DNA of 64,000 bases from Dechloromonas denitrificans (GTDB taxonomy: Bacteria; Pseudomonadota; Gammaproteobacteria; Burkholderiales; Rhodocyclaceae): NCBI RefSeq assembly GCF_001551835.1, contig NZ_LODL01000010.1:164705-228704 (forward strand). The letters run 5' to 3'. Below the pieces are notes generated by a model. The model saw nothing but the letters and a program-made list of their open reading frames with translations, did no database searches and was not told the origin of the DNA. This document shows, in pieces, positions 1-7,020 of the stretch. Position 1 is the stretch's first letter. The number at the start of each line of letters is the position of its first letter. Both the position numbers and the translations under genes were made by a program.

Positions 1-388
1 AAAAGCCGGCTTCAGCCAGCAACGCGGCCCGCCGGCCATCATCGGGCACCTTGAGCGCCGCCGCCGTCACCCGGTCAGCAATGACGGCCAGCGCCGCCCG
101 CTTGCGCTCAACGAACGCCGCCAGCTTGAGCGGATCACCGGTGACCAGCGCCCGCGCCCGCAACTCTGCCCCTTTGGCGTTTTCCGCCCACGTCGCAGCA
201 CTGGCCGGCGACTTGAAGGCATAGACCTTGCCCGCCGGGCCAATCAGCCGCCTGCCGCCGATCAGCAAGCCCGAGCCAGAAGCCCGCGCCGCCGCGCCAT
301 CGGCCAACGCCGTTTGAGCCATGACCGGGCCAATGTAGCCAGCAACAGCACGCCCGGCGAAGGCAGAAGAAAAGACACTTGAGAACAT
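1..388 (-). CDS. Unassigned prophage protein, 3' part outside window
   Basis: Open reading frame on the minus strand starting at the ATG whose complement is at 386-388 and running without a stop to position 1, so only the first 129 residues are visible. The visible protein is rich in Ala and Gly and begins MFSSVFSSAFAGRAV; it has a weakly hydrophobic N-terminal stretch followed by a charged helical part. It starts 3 bases after the stop of the collar protein gene, so it belongs to the same late transcript. I do not recognise the family. Position after the collar/collagen gene suggests a virion or adsorption function, which is inference from order only. Confidence 0.6.
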   Translation of the reverse strand, partial: MFSSVFSSAFAGRAVAGYIGPVMAQTALADGAAARASGSGLLIGGRRLIGPAGKVYAFKSPASAATWAENAKGAELRARALVTGDPLKLAAFVERKRAALAVIADRVTAAALKVPDDGRRAALLAEAGF

Positions 389-391
389 AAT

Positions 392-1063
392 TTAGCCGGC
401 GCAGATACAGGGCAGCATGGCGATATTTCGCGGCCTTGACTCCAACCCTCCGCTCAAATCAACTGAAACAATACCCTCTGATAGTGCTAACCCAACGTTC
501 TGTGCCTTTGTCACATAAATCGCATCCCACGGACTCTGTGCGGTCAGGCCTGAATTCGAGTGGTGCAACCCGTGCCTATGCGATTTATTATCAGAATCCT
601 GCCCAGACCCCAGCGCCCGCGCCGGATCAACACCCCGCCCAAGATCAGCACCACGCAAGAATTCGCCGCGCAAATCCGGCACCTTGAAATTGGTCAGCCC
701 ATCCCCGGCCCCGTACATCGTTCCGATGGCCGCGAACAGCGCCGCATAGTCTGCCCTCAAGATCGTTTGCCCGTTACAGATCAGCCAGCCCGCCGGAGCC
801 GCCGCCGTCGCAAAGAACGACACCGCGCCCGCCGGCATCTTGCCGACCGCGCCCACCGGCCCTTGCGGCCCGACCGCGCCCGCCGCCCCGGCCACACCCG
901 GCTCACCATCGATCCCCGCCGGCCCTGCCGGCCCGCGCAGCAGTTCAATATCTTCCGGCTCAAGCGTAACCAGATGCACCAACTCTGCCACCTCAGACGG
1001 CTGAATCACGCCATCTTCTTCGGTATCAACCCAGCCCACCGGTTTGATGTGCGTAACGATCAT
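392..1063 (-). CDS. Phage tail-collar protein with collagen-like repeats
   Basis: A 223-residue protein. Residues about 40-75 are Gly-X-Y collagen-type triplets (GPAGPAGIDGEPG and following). They are followed by a tail-collar domain (PF07484 type) with the signature PAGWLICNGQ and VPDLRGEFLRG, then a His-containing C-terminus. Proteins of this build form trimeric fibres or spikes for receptor contact. The start at 1063 (MIVTHIKPVG) is preferred over a longer frame opening at 1186 because it gives an ATGA overlap with the upstream membrane-protein gene and removes a low-complexity 41-residue extension. The domain is known from tailed phages, but no other tail gene is visible, so it could equally be a spike on a tail-less virion. 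Confidence 0.8.
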   Translation of the reverse strand: MIVTHIKPVGWVDTEEDGVIQPSEVAELVHLVTLEPEDIELLRGPAGPAGIDGEPGVAGAAGAVGPQGPVGAVGKMPAGAVSFFATAAAPAGWLICNGQTILRADYAALFAAIGTMYGAGDGLTNFKVPDLRGEFLRGADLGRGVDPARALGSGQDSDNKSHRHGLHHSNSGLTAQSPWDAIYVTKAQNVGLALSEGIVSVDLSGGLESRPRNIAMLPCICAG

Positions 1064-1224
1064 GCTTTTTCCTTGCGGATCACTTCGACCAGCCCGACCA
1101 GCGCCACGCCGGCCCCGATCAGCGCATCCACCGACCCCGGCGGAATCACCCCCGCCGCAACCAGCACCCAGCCCAGCCCGCGCCACGTTGAAGGCTCAAC
1201 CGCCCGCTTTTTCAGCCAATCCAT
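1060..1224 (-). CDS. Small phage membrane protein
   Basis: A 54-residue protein beginning MDWLKKRAVEPSTWRG, with one hydrophobic segment at about residues 18-48 and a basic C-terminus (IRKEKA). The start overlaps the end of the lysozyme gene and the stop overlaps the start of the collar gene (ATGA), as expected inside a tightly packed late operon. Its place directly after a lysozyme fits a lysis accessory or small virion membrane protein. No family-specific motif is visible, so the function remains unassigned. Confidence 0.6.
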   Translation of the reverse strand: MDWLKKRAVEPSTWRGLGWVLVAAGVIPPGSVDALIGAGVALVGLVEVIRKEKA

Positions 1225-1673
1225 AAATCCCCCTCGAAATAATGTCTTTCGTCGGCCCGCCGGGCGACCAGCCCCGGCAACACCTTGCCGCCGGCCTTGT
1301 TCCACCTGGAGAACTGCGCCGCCGCGCCGGCCATGTCACCGGCCATCACCATCCGGCGAATCGTTGAACCGCGCCACGCTTCCGGCCCGATGTTGAAAAC
1401 CAGCGAAGCCAGCGCCGCCGCCTGCCCACCGGCCAAAACCCGGCCCACGTCCCGCGCCGCATAGAGCGCCCACGCCAGATCACGCAGCATCAAGGCCTCC
1501 GCCTCTTCTGCCGTCACCCCGGCCCTCAAATCGACCTCATGCGGCAGGATCACGTGCCCATAGCCAACGGTCAGCTTGCCCGCCGGGCAAAAATAAGGGG
1601 CTAAACGCAGCCCCTCATGCTTTCGGATGATCGCCGCCGCCAGAAAGGCCGCGCCGCCGCTATCAATCATCAT
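1212..1673 (-). CDS. Phage lysozyme, GH24 muramidase
   Basis: About 153 residues of a T4-type lysozyme that cleaves peptidoglycan at the end of infection. The catalytic Glu lies in KHEGLRL and is followed by CPAGKLTVGYGH; the usual catalytic Asp position is a Cys here, a variant I recall from several phage endolysins. The downstream SLVFNIG and AAAQFSRWNKAGGKVLPGLVARR motifs are typical. The frame is open up to 1709, but MSALTVTAWGGG is non-native sequence fused at the transposon end: the true start is probably the tandem ATGs at 1673/1670, which overlap the stop of the interrupted holin-like gene. The transposon at 1710 has cut the gene from its original promoter. Confidence 0.85.
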   Translation of the reverse strand: MMIDSGGAAFLAAAIIRKHEGLRLAPYFCPAGKLTVGYGHVILPHEVDLRAGVTAEEAEALMLRDLAWALYAARDVGRVLAGGQAAALASLVFNIGPEAWRGSTIRRMVMAGDMAGAAAQFSRWNKAGGKVLPGLVARRADERHYFEGDLWIG

Positions 1674-1709
1674 GCCGCCGCCCCATGCCGTAACGGTCAA
1701 TGCGCTCAT
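1663..1709 (-). pseudogene. 3' fragment of holin-like gene split by the transposon
   Basis: Last codons of a small membrane protein gene whose 5' part lies at 22203-22346. Removing the transposon and one copy of the CTCAT duplication joins the two parts in frame: 144 plus 42 bases make 62 codons including a TGA at 1663-1665. The fragment encodes the charged C-terminus ERIDRYGMGRRHDD and its stop overlaps the lysozyme start, the usual arrangement of a holin/endolysin pair. Confidence 0.7.
1705..1709. repeat. Target-site duplication CTCAT, left copy
   Basis: The five bases just outside the left terminal repeat are CTCAT. The same five follow the right terminal repeat at 22203-22207. A 5-bp duplication is the hallmark of Tn3-family transposition, and perfect identity suggests that the element inserted as a unit and has not recombined since. 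Confidence 0.9.
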
Positions 1710-1746
1710 GAGGGTTGGCCGGGAATCGTGCGAAATCCTCGAAAAA
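1710..1746 (+). repeat. Left terminal inverted repeat of the transposon
   Basis: Begins GAGGGTTGGCCGGGA and ends GAAATCCTCGAAAAA. Against the reverse complement of 22166-22202 there are only four mismatches in 37 positions (7, 16, 19 and 22). Beyond position 37 a weaker similarity continues (GCCGCTTAG against CTCCGCTAA), so the functional repeat may be somewhat longer. Confidence 0.92.
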
Positions 1747-1828
1747 GCCGCTTAGCGAGCTGTTCTTAAAAAGAAAATTTCTTGGCCGATGAGCAAATCA
1801 GCTTTGCCGACATGCTCTTGCTTGGTCA

Positions 1829-4828
1829 TTAGGTTTGGTTTGGCGATTCGATCTCCAGAATTCGGAATCCTTCATCCAGTGCCTCAACCTTGCGCCGGAA
1901 ATCCAGCACATAGTCGCCGAAACGATTGATATGCTCCAATCGGTACGGCGCCAGTCCAGCCAGCACCTCTTGGTTGATTACAGCCCCTTCGGCTTGGAGT
2001 TGCTTCAGCACCCGGCTCATCCCAACCACGTTGTGCAAGATGACCAGGTTGGCGACAAGATGGTTGTATTTGATAATTTTGCGCTGTTCATGGCGCAGGT
2101 TTTCGGCAATCACCCCTTCTCCGCCGAAGAATAGTTTTTTCTCAAAACCATTGAATTGCTCTGACTTATTGGTTTCCGCGTGGATGAGTCGGCGAAGTTC
2201 GACGTCGCCAACGTATTTCAGCAGGAACATGGTTCGGATTACTTTGCCGAGTTCCTTGAAGGCGAAATACAGCTTGTTCTTTCGACTGTAAGTTCCCAAG
2301 CGACGCAGGATGGCCGAGGCGGAAATTTTTCCGAGCTTGATGGAAACTGCCACGCGCAGCATGTCCGGCAAATGGGTTTCGATCATCTGCCAGTTGATAT
2401 CGTCGCTGAAAAGCCGGTCGATATGGGTAAACTTCTTATTGCTGTCGGGCCGATGGAACACCAGATCCTTGATGCCACGGATGCGCGGCATCAGTTTGAT
2501 GCCCAAGAGGTGGGAAAGCGCAAACACCGTGTAGCTCTGGGCCTGGGTGTCGCCATGGATGGTGTCCGGCCGGATATCCGAGGTGTTGGTCATCAGCCCG
2601 TCGAGGATGTGAGTGCCCTCGTAGGTGCCGCAGGAAATGAAATGGCTGAACAGTGCGATGAACTTGTCGGAAACATGGTAGTAGCCGATACCGCCATAGC
2701 CGCCGTAACGGATGTGATGTTCAGAAATCAGGTTCTGCTCGTAAAGGTTCCATTTCGTGCCGTCGGCCGAGGCATGTTTGCCTGATCCCCAGTAGCCAGG
2801 TAATTCGAACTTGTTGTAGGCATTGATGACCTTGACGATGGCTTTTTCCAGCACCTCTTCCGTCACGTACTTGATGTTGAGCCAGGCGATCTGCTTGCGG
2901 CTCATGCCCCGAATTGAGCGCGCCGTCTGGGTCGGCCCGAGGTTGCAGCCATAACAGAACAAGGTGCTGATCACGCGTGGCCGCAATTCTTCGATCCGGC
3001 TTTCGGTTCCCATCAAAGGCCGAAACAACTTGTGCAATTGCAGCCAGCGCTCCGTGTCGATCAGTACGTCGACGATACTGATGTTTTCCATGTGCTCGGT
3101 GATCAGCTGGTCGATCGCCCTGATTCCCGGCGGCGGTTCACTGGCTGGCGGTTTCTTCAGGATCAGCCTGCCATCGACGATTTCGGCATAGGCATTTTCG
3201 GGAAATTCAGCATCGACAGCCTCAGCCGTCTCCAGCAAAGCCGCCTTCAAGGACTCGGTAAAGACCCTGGAGTCCGTTTCGACACCGGTGACCTCGCCAT
3301 ACTGCGCCAATTCACGATTCAGGGTGTCGTCGTCAACCAGTTGCTCCCGGTAGTCGTCGTAACGTTCGCCATGCTGGATAAACAGATCGCCCGACTTCAG
3401 TTCATCGCGGATCGCATACAAGACCGCCAGTTCGAAGTAACGGCGGTTGATGGCAACAACCTGACCGTCGGCGCGCTCGGAGATGACTAGTTTCCGCCAA
3501 GTCGAGGGGAGCCACTGGAAATCCTCCTCGGCATTCAACCCGACCAACGACAGCGGCACGACTTCATGCCGGATGCCACGCAGCGCCTGCAACGCTTTCA
3601 TCATCCGGATCAGGGTATCGTCTTCACTGCTACTCTGCGGATTGACGATTTCGATACAGTTCAGCAGCTGAGCTCGAACCATCTTGTAGGGCTGGATGAG
3701 GAACGGCAGATGATTGCGTCCAGCGTAGGCCATGTGCTCATCGCAGATGGCCACCAGGTCATCGACATCGGCAATCAGGCTGCCACCGATGGCCTCTACC
3801 CTTTGATGATCCGAGCCATCGATCCGGTAGGCCAGCAACATCTCCTTCAACTGGCCGATCAGACGATCGGTTCGCTGGATGTGTTCCTGCTGGTATTCGC
3901 CCAGCTTGTTGCGCGCCTGATTGTCGAGGTTCTGGAGCATGCGGACGAACAGGTCGGCCGCATCGTCGAGCGTCTGGGCAAATTGCGAGCGGATGTAGAT
4001 GACCGCCAGCGCATAGCGCTTCTGGGGCTTCAACTCTGCCATTTCTGCCGCATCCAGTGAACGGGCGATGTAGCGGTACTGCTTGAGTTTCGGAACGGGA
4101 ATGTCGGGGATGGGTAGTTGGTCGACCAGCAACTGGAGCCTGCGAATATGCTGGAGATAGGAGCGGGTTTCCTTGTTGGTCGGCTTTTTGGGTTCGCGCT
4201 TGAGCAGGTTCCAGGTACTGCTGGTCTCGCCCGACTTGACCTTGAACAAGTTGTCGATCAAGGTTTTCACCTTGGCATCAAGTTGGTCGGCAATACTCGC
4301 AAAATGGACGTCGTGGATCTTTTCCCGAGCCTGAATGGCCAGCCGATCGAGTGTAGAGAAACCGGGTAACTCGTAGCGATGATGCACCAGTTCTTCAAGC
4401 ATTACGTTGACGATGTCGGCCACGACATGTCGGCTGTCCGCAGCCGTTTCTGCGATATGCCGCAACCAGGCACGGGCCTGATCGTTCAGCGGACGAACAT
4501 TCAGGTAGCGTCGCAAGGCAGCAATCAGGGTGGTGCGCGCCGTCGTTCGGTCGAACTGCCGAAGTTCATCGGCCCTGGCTGGCCGATGCCCCGTTTGGGC
4601 CACAATGTGTTGGCGAATCGCTGACGGTACATCCCTGATGTGGACGAAATACCCAAGCCGCTGAAACAGCTTCAGGTAGATGAAGGCAGCCGAGCGAGCA
4701 ATCGGACGCTTGACCGCCTTGTCGATGAACGCGATTTCATCGGGCGTCAGTGTATAAACCTCGTCGAGATCCTGTGCTGAGGGGTCTGCCTTCAGCCGGG
4801 GATATGCGGTCTCGTGAAGTTGGGTCAT
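1829..4828 (-). CDS. tnpA: Tn3-family DDE transposase
   Basis: A 999-residue transposase, full length for Tn3 TnpA, which cuts at the inverted repeats and drives replicative transposition. The N-terminal half is the DUF4158-type DNA-binding region. The C-terminal DDE domain shows SADGTKW (about residue 688), HGDTQAQS (about 759) and AETNKSEQFNG (about 882), in the order and spacing of Tn3 enzymes. The gene starts six bases after the recombinase stop, so the two are likely co-transcribed. The stop lies about 120 bases from the left terminal repeat. It appears intact, with no frameshift. Confidence 0.96.
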   Translation of the reverse strand: MTQLHETAYPRLKADPSAQDLDEVYTLTPDEIAFIDKAVKRPIARSAAFIYLKLFQRLGYFVHIRDVPSAIRQHIVAQTGHRPARADELRQFDRTTARTTLIAALRRYLNVRPLNDQARAWLRHIAETAADSRHVVADIVNVMLEELVHHRYELPGFSTLDRLAIQAREKIHDVHFASIADQLDAKVKTLIDNLFKVKSGETSSTWNLLKREPKKPTNKETRSYLQHIRRLQLLVDQLPIPDIPVPKLKQYRYIARSLDAAEMAELKPQKRYALAVIYIRSQFAQTLDDAADLFVRMLQNLDNQARNKLGEYQQEHIQRTDRLIGQLKEMLLAYRIDGSDHQRVEAIGGSLIADVDDLVAICDEHMAYAGRNHLPFLIQPYKMVRAQLLNCIEIVNPQSSSEDDTLIRMMKALQALRGIRHEVVPLSLVGLNAEEDFQWLPSTWRKLVISERADGQVVAINRRYFELAVLYAIRDELKSGDLFIQHGERYDDYREQLVDDDTLNRELAQYGEVTGVETDSRVFTESLKAALLETAEAVDAEFPENAYAEIVDGRLILKKPPASEPPPGIRAIDQLITEHMENISIVDVLIDTERWLQLHKLFRPLMGTESRIEELRPRVISTLFCYGCNLGPTQTARSIRGMSRKQIAWLNIKYVTEEVLEKAIVKVINAYNKFELPGYWGSGKHASADGTKWNLYEQNLISEHHIRYGGYGGIGYYHVSDKFIALFSHFISCGTYEGTHILDGLMTNTSDIRPDTIHGDTQAQSYTVFALSHLLGIKLMPRIRGIKDLVFHRPDSNKKFTHIDRLFSDDINWQMIETHLPDMLRVAVSIKLGKISASAILRRLGTYSRKNKLYFAFKELGKVIRTMFLLKYVGDVELRRLIHAETNKSEQFNGFEKKLFFGGEGVIAENLRHEQRKIIKYNHLVANLVILHNVVGMSRVLKQLQAEGAVINQEVLAGLAPYRLEHINRFGDYVLDFRRKVEALDEGFRILEIESPNQT

Positions 4829-4834
4829 GCCGGA

Positions 4835-6118
4835 TCAGTCCCAATGCTTGCCGCTCACCGGATCGCGGCATACTGCCTCCAGGAAGCACTCACGGGCATC
4901 GGCAATTCGATGGAGTTCGTCGAGCAAGGTGTATAGGTGGTCGTCCAGGGTGTCGATAGAAGGCGTCGGGACGGAAATCCGGTATCGACGGCCATCCTGA
5001 TCCAGCGGTTGCGCCTGAAATCGGGCAAGGCAGGTACTTGCCATATCCCGCAAGGCATTGGCGACACCACGTCGACCTCCGTTGAAGGGCGACAGATCAA
5101 TGGTAACCTCAATCGTTGTGAGGGCGACCTCAGGCAAGCCCGGCAACTGCGGCGTCGAAACGCCCATTGTTTCCGGCAACATCCGATCCAGCCCCTGCTC
5201 GAATCGCGCTTTCTGGTCAGGGCTGACCCCATCCAGATAGCGCATGGCTGCCTTCACGTCGCGCCAGCCGACGTAACTCATCAACTCCCGGATATCCCAG
5301 CCGCTCATACCTGCCCACTGGGCAAAGCCCCGGCGTAGCGAGTGACTACTGAAGGAGTCTGCATCGGCCACGCCGGCCTGGCTAAGCAATTTTCGAAGCA
5401 CGGGAATAATGCTGCTCGGGGTCAGTTCAGCCTCGGATAGGTGCCCCCAGCGGTCGATCTTGCGGAATAGCGGTCCCGCTGTCAGTTTGGACAAAGCCAG
5501 CCAGTCTTCGACTGCCTCGACCGGGCACAGTCGGGACAGCGCCGGGCAGGAGTAGCTTCGGCCTTCCAGGTTGCGATCCCCTTTGCTGCGGGGCAAGAAA
5601 CAGGTCAGCCCCTCGCCGGGCTTGATCTCCATGAACTCGATGCGAAGGTTAGCCAGTTCGTCGGAGCGGAACCCGCGCCAGAAACCGAGGAGAACCAAGG
5701 CTCGATCACGGGTATGTCGTAGGGCATTGGCCGAATCCCCCCGGCTAACCGCTGCTGCCGTGGCTGATGTCAGCCAGTCGGCAACACCGCGCAGGATTTC
5801 CAGTTCCAGCGGCTTGGCCCGTTTCTCCTGGGCCGGATGCAGGGTTCGGATACCTTTCAACACTTGCCGGATCTTCAGGGCCTTGGTCGGGTCCGGAAAA
5901 CCATGATCCTGATGCCACCGCGACAGCGCCGCGAGTCTGTGCTTCAGCGTGTTCAGCGACAGGGATTCGGCGTATACCGCGAGGTAGCGGGCAATCGAAT
6001 CGATGGTCGCCGGCAACAAGCCTTCCCATTCGACTTCGAAGTGCTGGATGGCTGACGCATAGCTGCGTCGGGTGTTGGCCCGTTCGGCCGCATCGAGGTA
6101 AATGTCGACTTGGCTCAT
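4835..6118 (-). CDS. Tyrosine recombinase (TnpI/TnpS-like cointegrate resolvase)
   Basis: 427 residues of a phage-integrase-type recombinase. An N-terminal SAM-like core-binding domain (about 1-110) precedes the catalytic domain with Arg in GFRSDEL (about 149), HSLRRG (about 259), YVGWRD (about 286) and the nucleophile Tyr in AMRYLDG (about 293). A C-terminal extension of roughly 110 residues follows. Its place between cadR and tnpA and the absence of a serine resolvase suggest that it resolves transposition cointegrates. Its ATG overlaps the cadR stop (ATGA), so translation is probably coupled to that of the metal regulator. No obvious core site lies next to it; the best candidate is near 20,956-21,017. 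Confidence 0.88.
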   Translation of the reverse strand: MSQVDIYLDAAERANTRRSYASAIQHFEVEWEGLLPATIDSIARYLAVYAESLSLNTLKHRLAALSRWHQDHGFPDPTKALKIRQVLKGIRTLHPAQEKRAKPLELEILRGVADWLTSATAAAVSRGDSANALRHTRDRALVLLGFWRGFRSDELANLRIEFMEIKPGEGLTCFLPRSKGDRNLEGRSYSCPALSRLCPVEAVEDWLALSKLTAGPLFRKIDRWGHLSEAELTPSSIIPVLRKLLSQAGVADADSFSSHSLRRGFAQWAGMSGWDIRELMSYVGWRDVKAAMRYLDGVSPDQKARFEQGLDRMLPETMGVSTPQLPGLPEVALTTIEVTIDLSPFNGGRRGVANALRDMASTCLARFQAQPLDQDGRRYRISVPTPSIDTLDDHLYTLLDELHRIADARECFLEAVCRDPVSGKHWD

Positions 6119-6585
6119 TCTGATTCTTTGGGAGATTTTAAGGTGGTGCCGTGCACGCCTGGAATGTGATTTTCCATAGGTCTCTCGTTGATACCTGACT
6201 GCGACAAGCCTTCAAGAATCCCGCAAGTCGAGGCTCGACGCTCATCTAGACAACGGCCGCGTAGCTCCTGGAGCTGTTTTTCCAGCGCTTGGAGTTCACC
6301 GATTCGACGAACGACGTGTCCGATGTGATCATCGAGCAAACGGTTTACCTCGCCGCAGTTTTCCTCCGGCGATTCCTTGAAGTGCAACAGCGTCCGAATC
6401 TCGTCGAGTGTCATGTCCAAGCCACGACAGTGCCGAATGAAGGTTAGTCGCTCTTGGTGCATCGGCCCATAGATTCGGTAATTTCCCTCGCTCCGCCCTG
6501 GTATCGGCAATAGTCCTTCCCGCTCGTAGTAGCGGATCGTTTCCACATTACTTCCCGCCAAACGCGCCAGTTCGCCAATTTTCAT
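6115..6585 (-). CDS. cadR: MerR-family heavy-metal regulator, CadR/PbrR type
   Basis: 156 residues. An N-terminal winged helix (MKIGELARLAG, TIRYYEREGLLP) is followed by a dimerisation helix and three cysteines at positions 77 (ENCGEVN), 112 (GRCLDER) and 121 (STCGIL), the ligand pattern of CadR/PbrR sensors for Cd, Pb or Zn. It should bind the distorted promoter at 6966-6996 and activate cadA when loaded with metal. Start 6585 is chosen over the ATG at 6594 because AAGG then lies about 8 bases upstream. The C-terminal tail after residue 130 is longer than usual and not obviously conserved. The stop overlaps the recombinase start. Confidence 0.9.
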   Translation of the reverse strand: MKIGELARLAGSNVETIRYYEREGLLPIPGRSEGNYRIYGPMHQERLTFIRHCRGLDMTLDEIRTLLHFKESPEENCGEVNRLLDDHIGHVVRRIGELQALEKQLQELRGRCLDERRASTCGILEGLSQSGINERPMENHIPGVHGTTLKSPKESE

Positions 6586-6596
6586 TCCAGTCATCC

Positions 6597-6932
6597 TTAC
6601 GACCGGCCAGGTTGGAGCGCGATGATGGCCATTCCACCGAGAGATACGGCACTGCCCAGCAGATCCCAACGTGTCAGGGGAATTCCATCGACCTGCCATA
6701 GCCACAGCAAGGCGATCGCAACATAGACACCGCCATAAGCAGCGTAGATGCGGCCGGCGGCACCCGGATGCAATGTAAGGAGCCAGGCAAACAGAGCCAG
6801 TGATATGGCAGCCGGGATTAGAAGCCAACGCTGGCCCCCCTGCGTCAGCACCAGCCAGGGCAAATAGCAACCGATGATTTCGGCCAGTGCGGTGACGACG
6901 AACAGACTCAATATCTTCAGGAACTCCAACAT
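6597..6932 (-). CDS. YnfA/UPF0060-family small membrane protein
   Basis: 111 residues with four predicted membrane helices and the family features [23 protein letters not shown] and LWLW. The family resembles small multidrug transporters, and members are common next to metal-resistance genes, but the substrate is not established. A good ribosome site (AAGGAGA) precedes the ATG. The gene lies 11 bases before cadR, so it is first in a minus-strand run ynfA-like/cadR/recombinase/tnpA that starts in the divergent region shared with cadA. Confidence 0.88.
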   Translation of the reverse strand: MLEFLKILSLFVVTALAEIIGCYLPWLVLTQGGQRWLLIPAAISLALFAWLLTLHPGAAGRIYAAYGGVYVAIALLWLWQVDGIPLTRWDLLGSAVSLGGMAIIALQPGRS

Positions 6933-6965
6933 GCTTTTCTCCTTGAATCATTTTATTCTAGCTGC

Positions 6966-6996
6966 TTGACCTTGTAGCGACTCAAGGGTTTTTAAT
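6966..6996 (+). promoter_or_regulatory. MerR-type promoter of cadA with CadR dyad
   Basis: TTGACC (6966-6971) and TTTAAT (6991-6996) are separated by 19 bases, the stretched spacing that MerR-family regulators correct by untwisting DNA. Within the spacer region lies the inverted repeat CCTTG-TAGCGACT-CAAGG. The site is directed toward cadA. Confidence 0.82.
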
Positions 6997-7020
6997 GGCA
7001 TCAACAAACAGGAGATGGCC

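Noticed and set aside
1674-1709. N-terminal extension of the lysozyme (MSALTVTAWGGG)
   Set aside because: It overlaps the 3' end of the interrupted holin-like gene in another frame; the tandem ATGs at 1673/1670 fit the native overlap.
1710-1714. Alternative transposon boundary starting at GGG (1712)
   Set aside because: Shifting the ends to GGG gives CATGA on the left and TCCTC on the right, which do not match; only the GAGGG start yields identical duplications.
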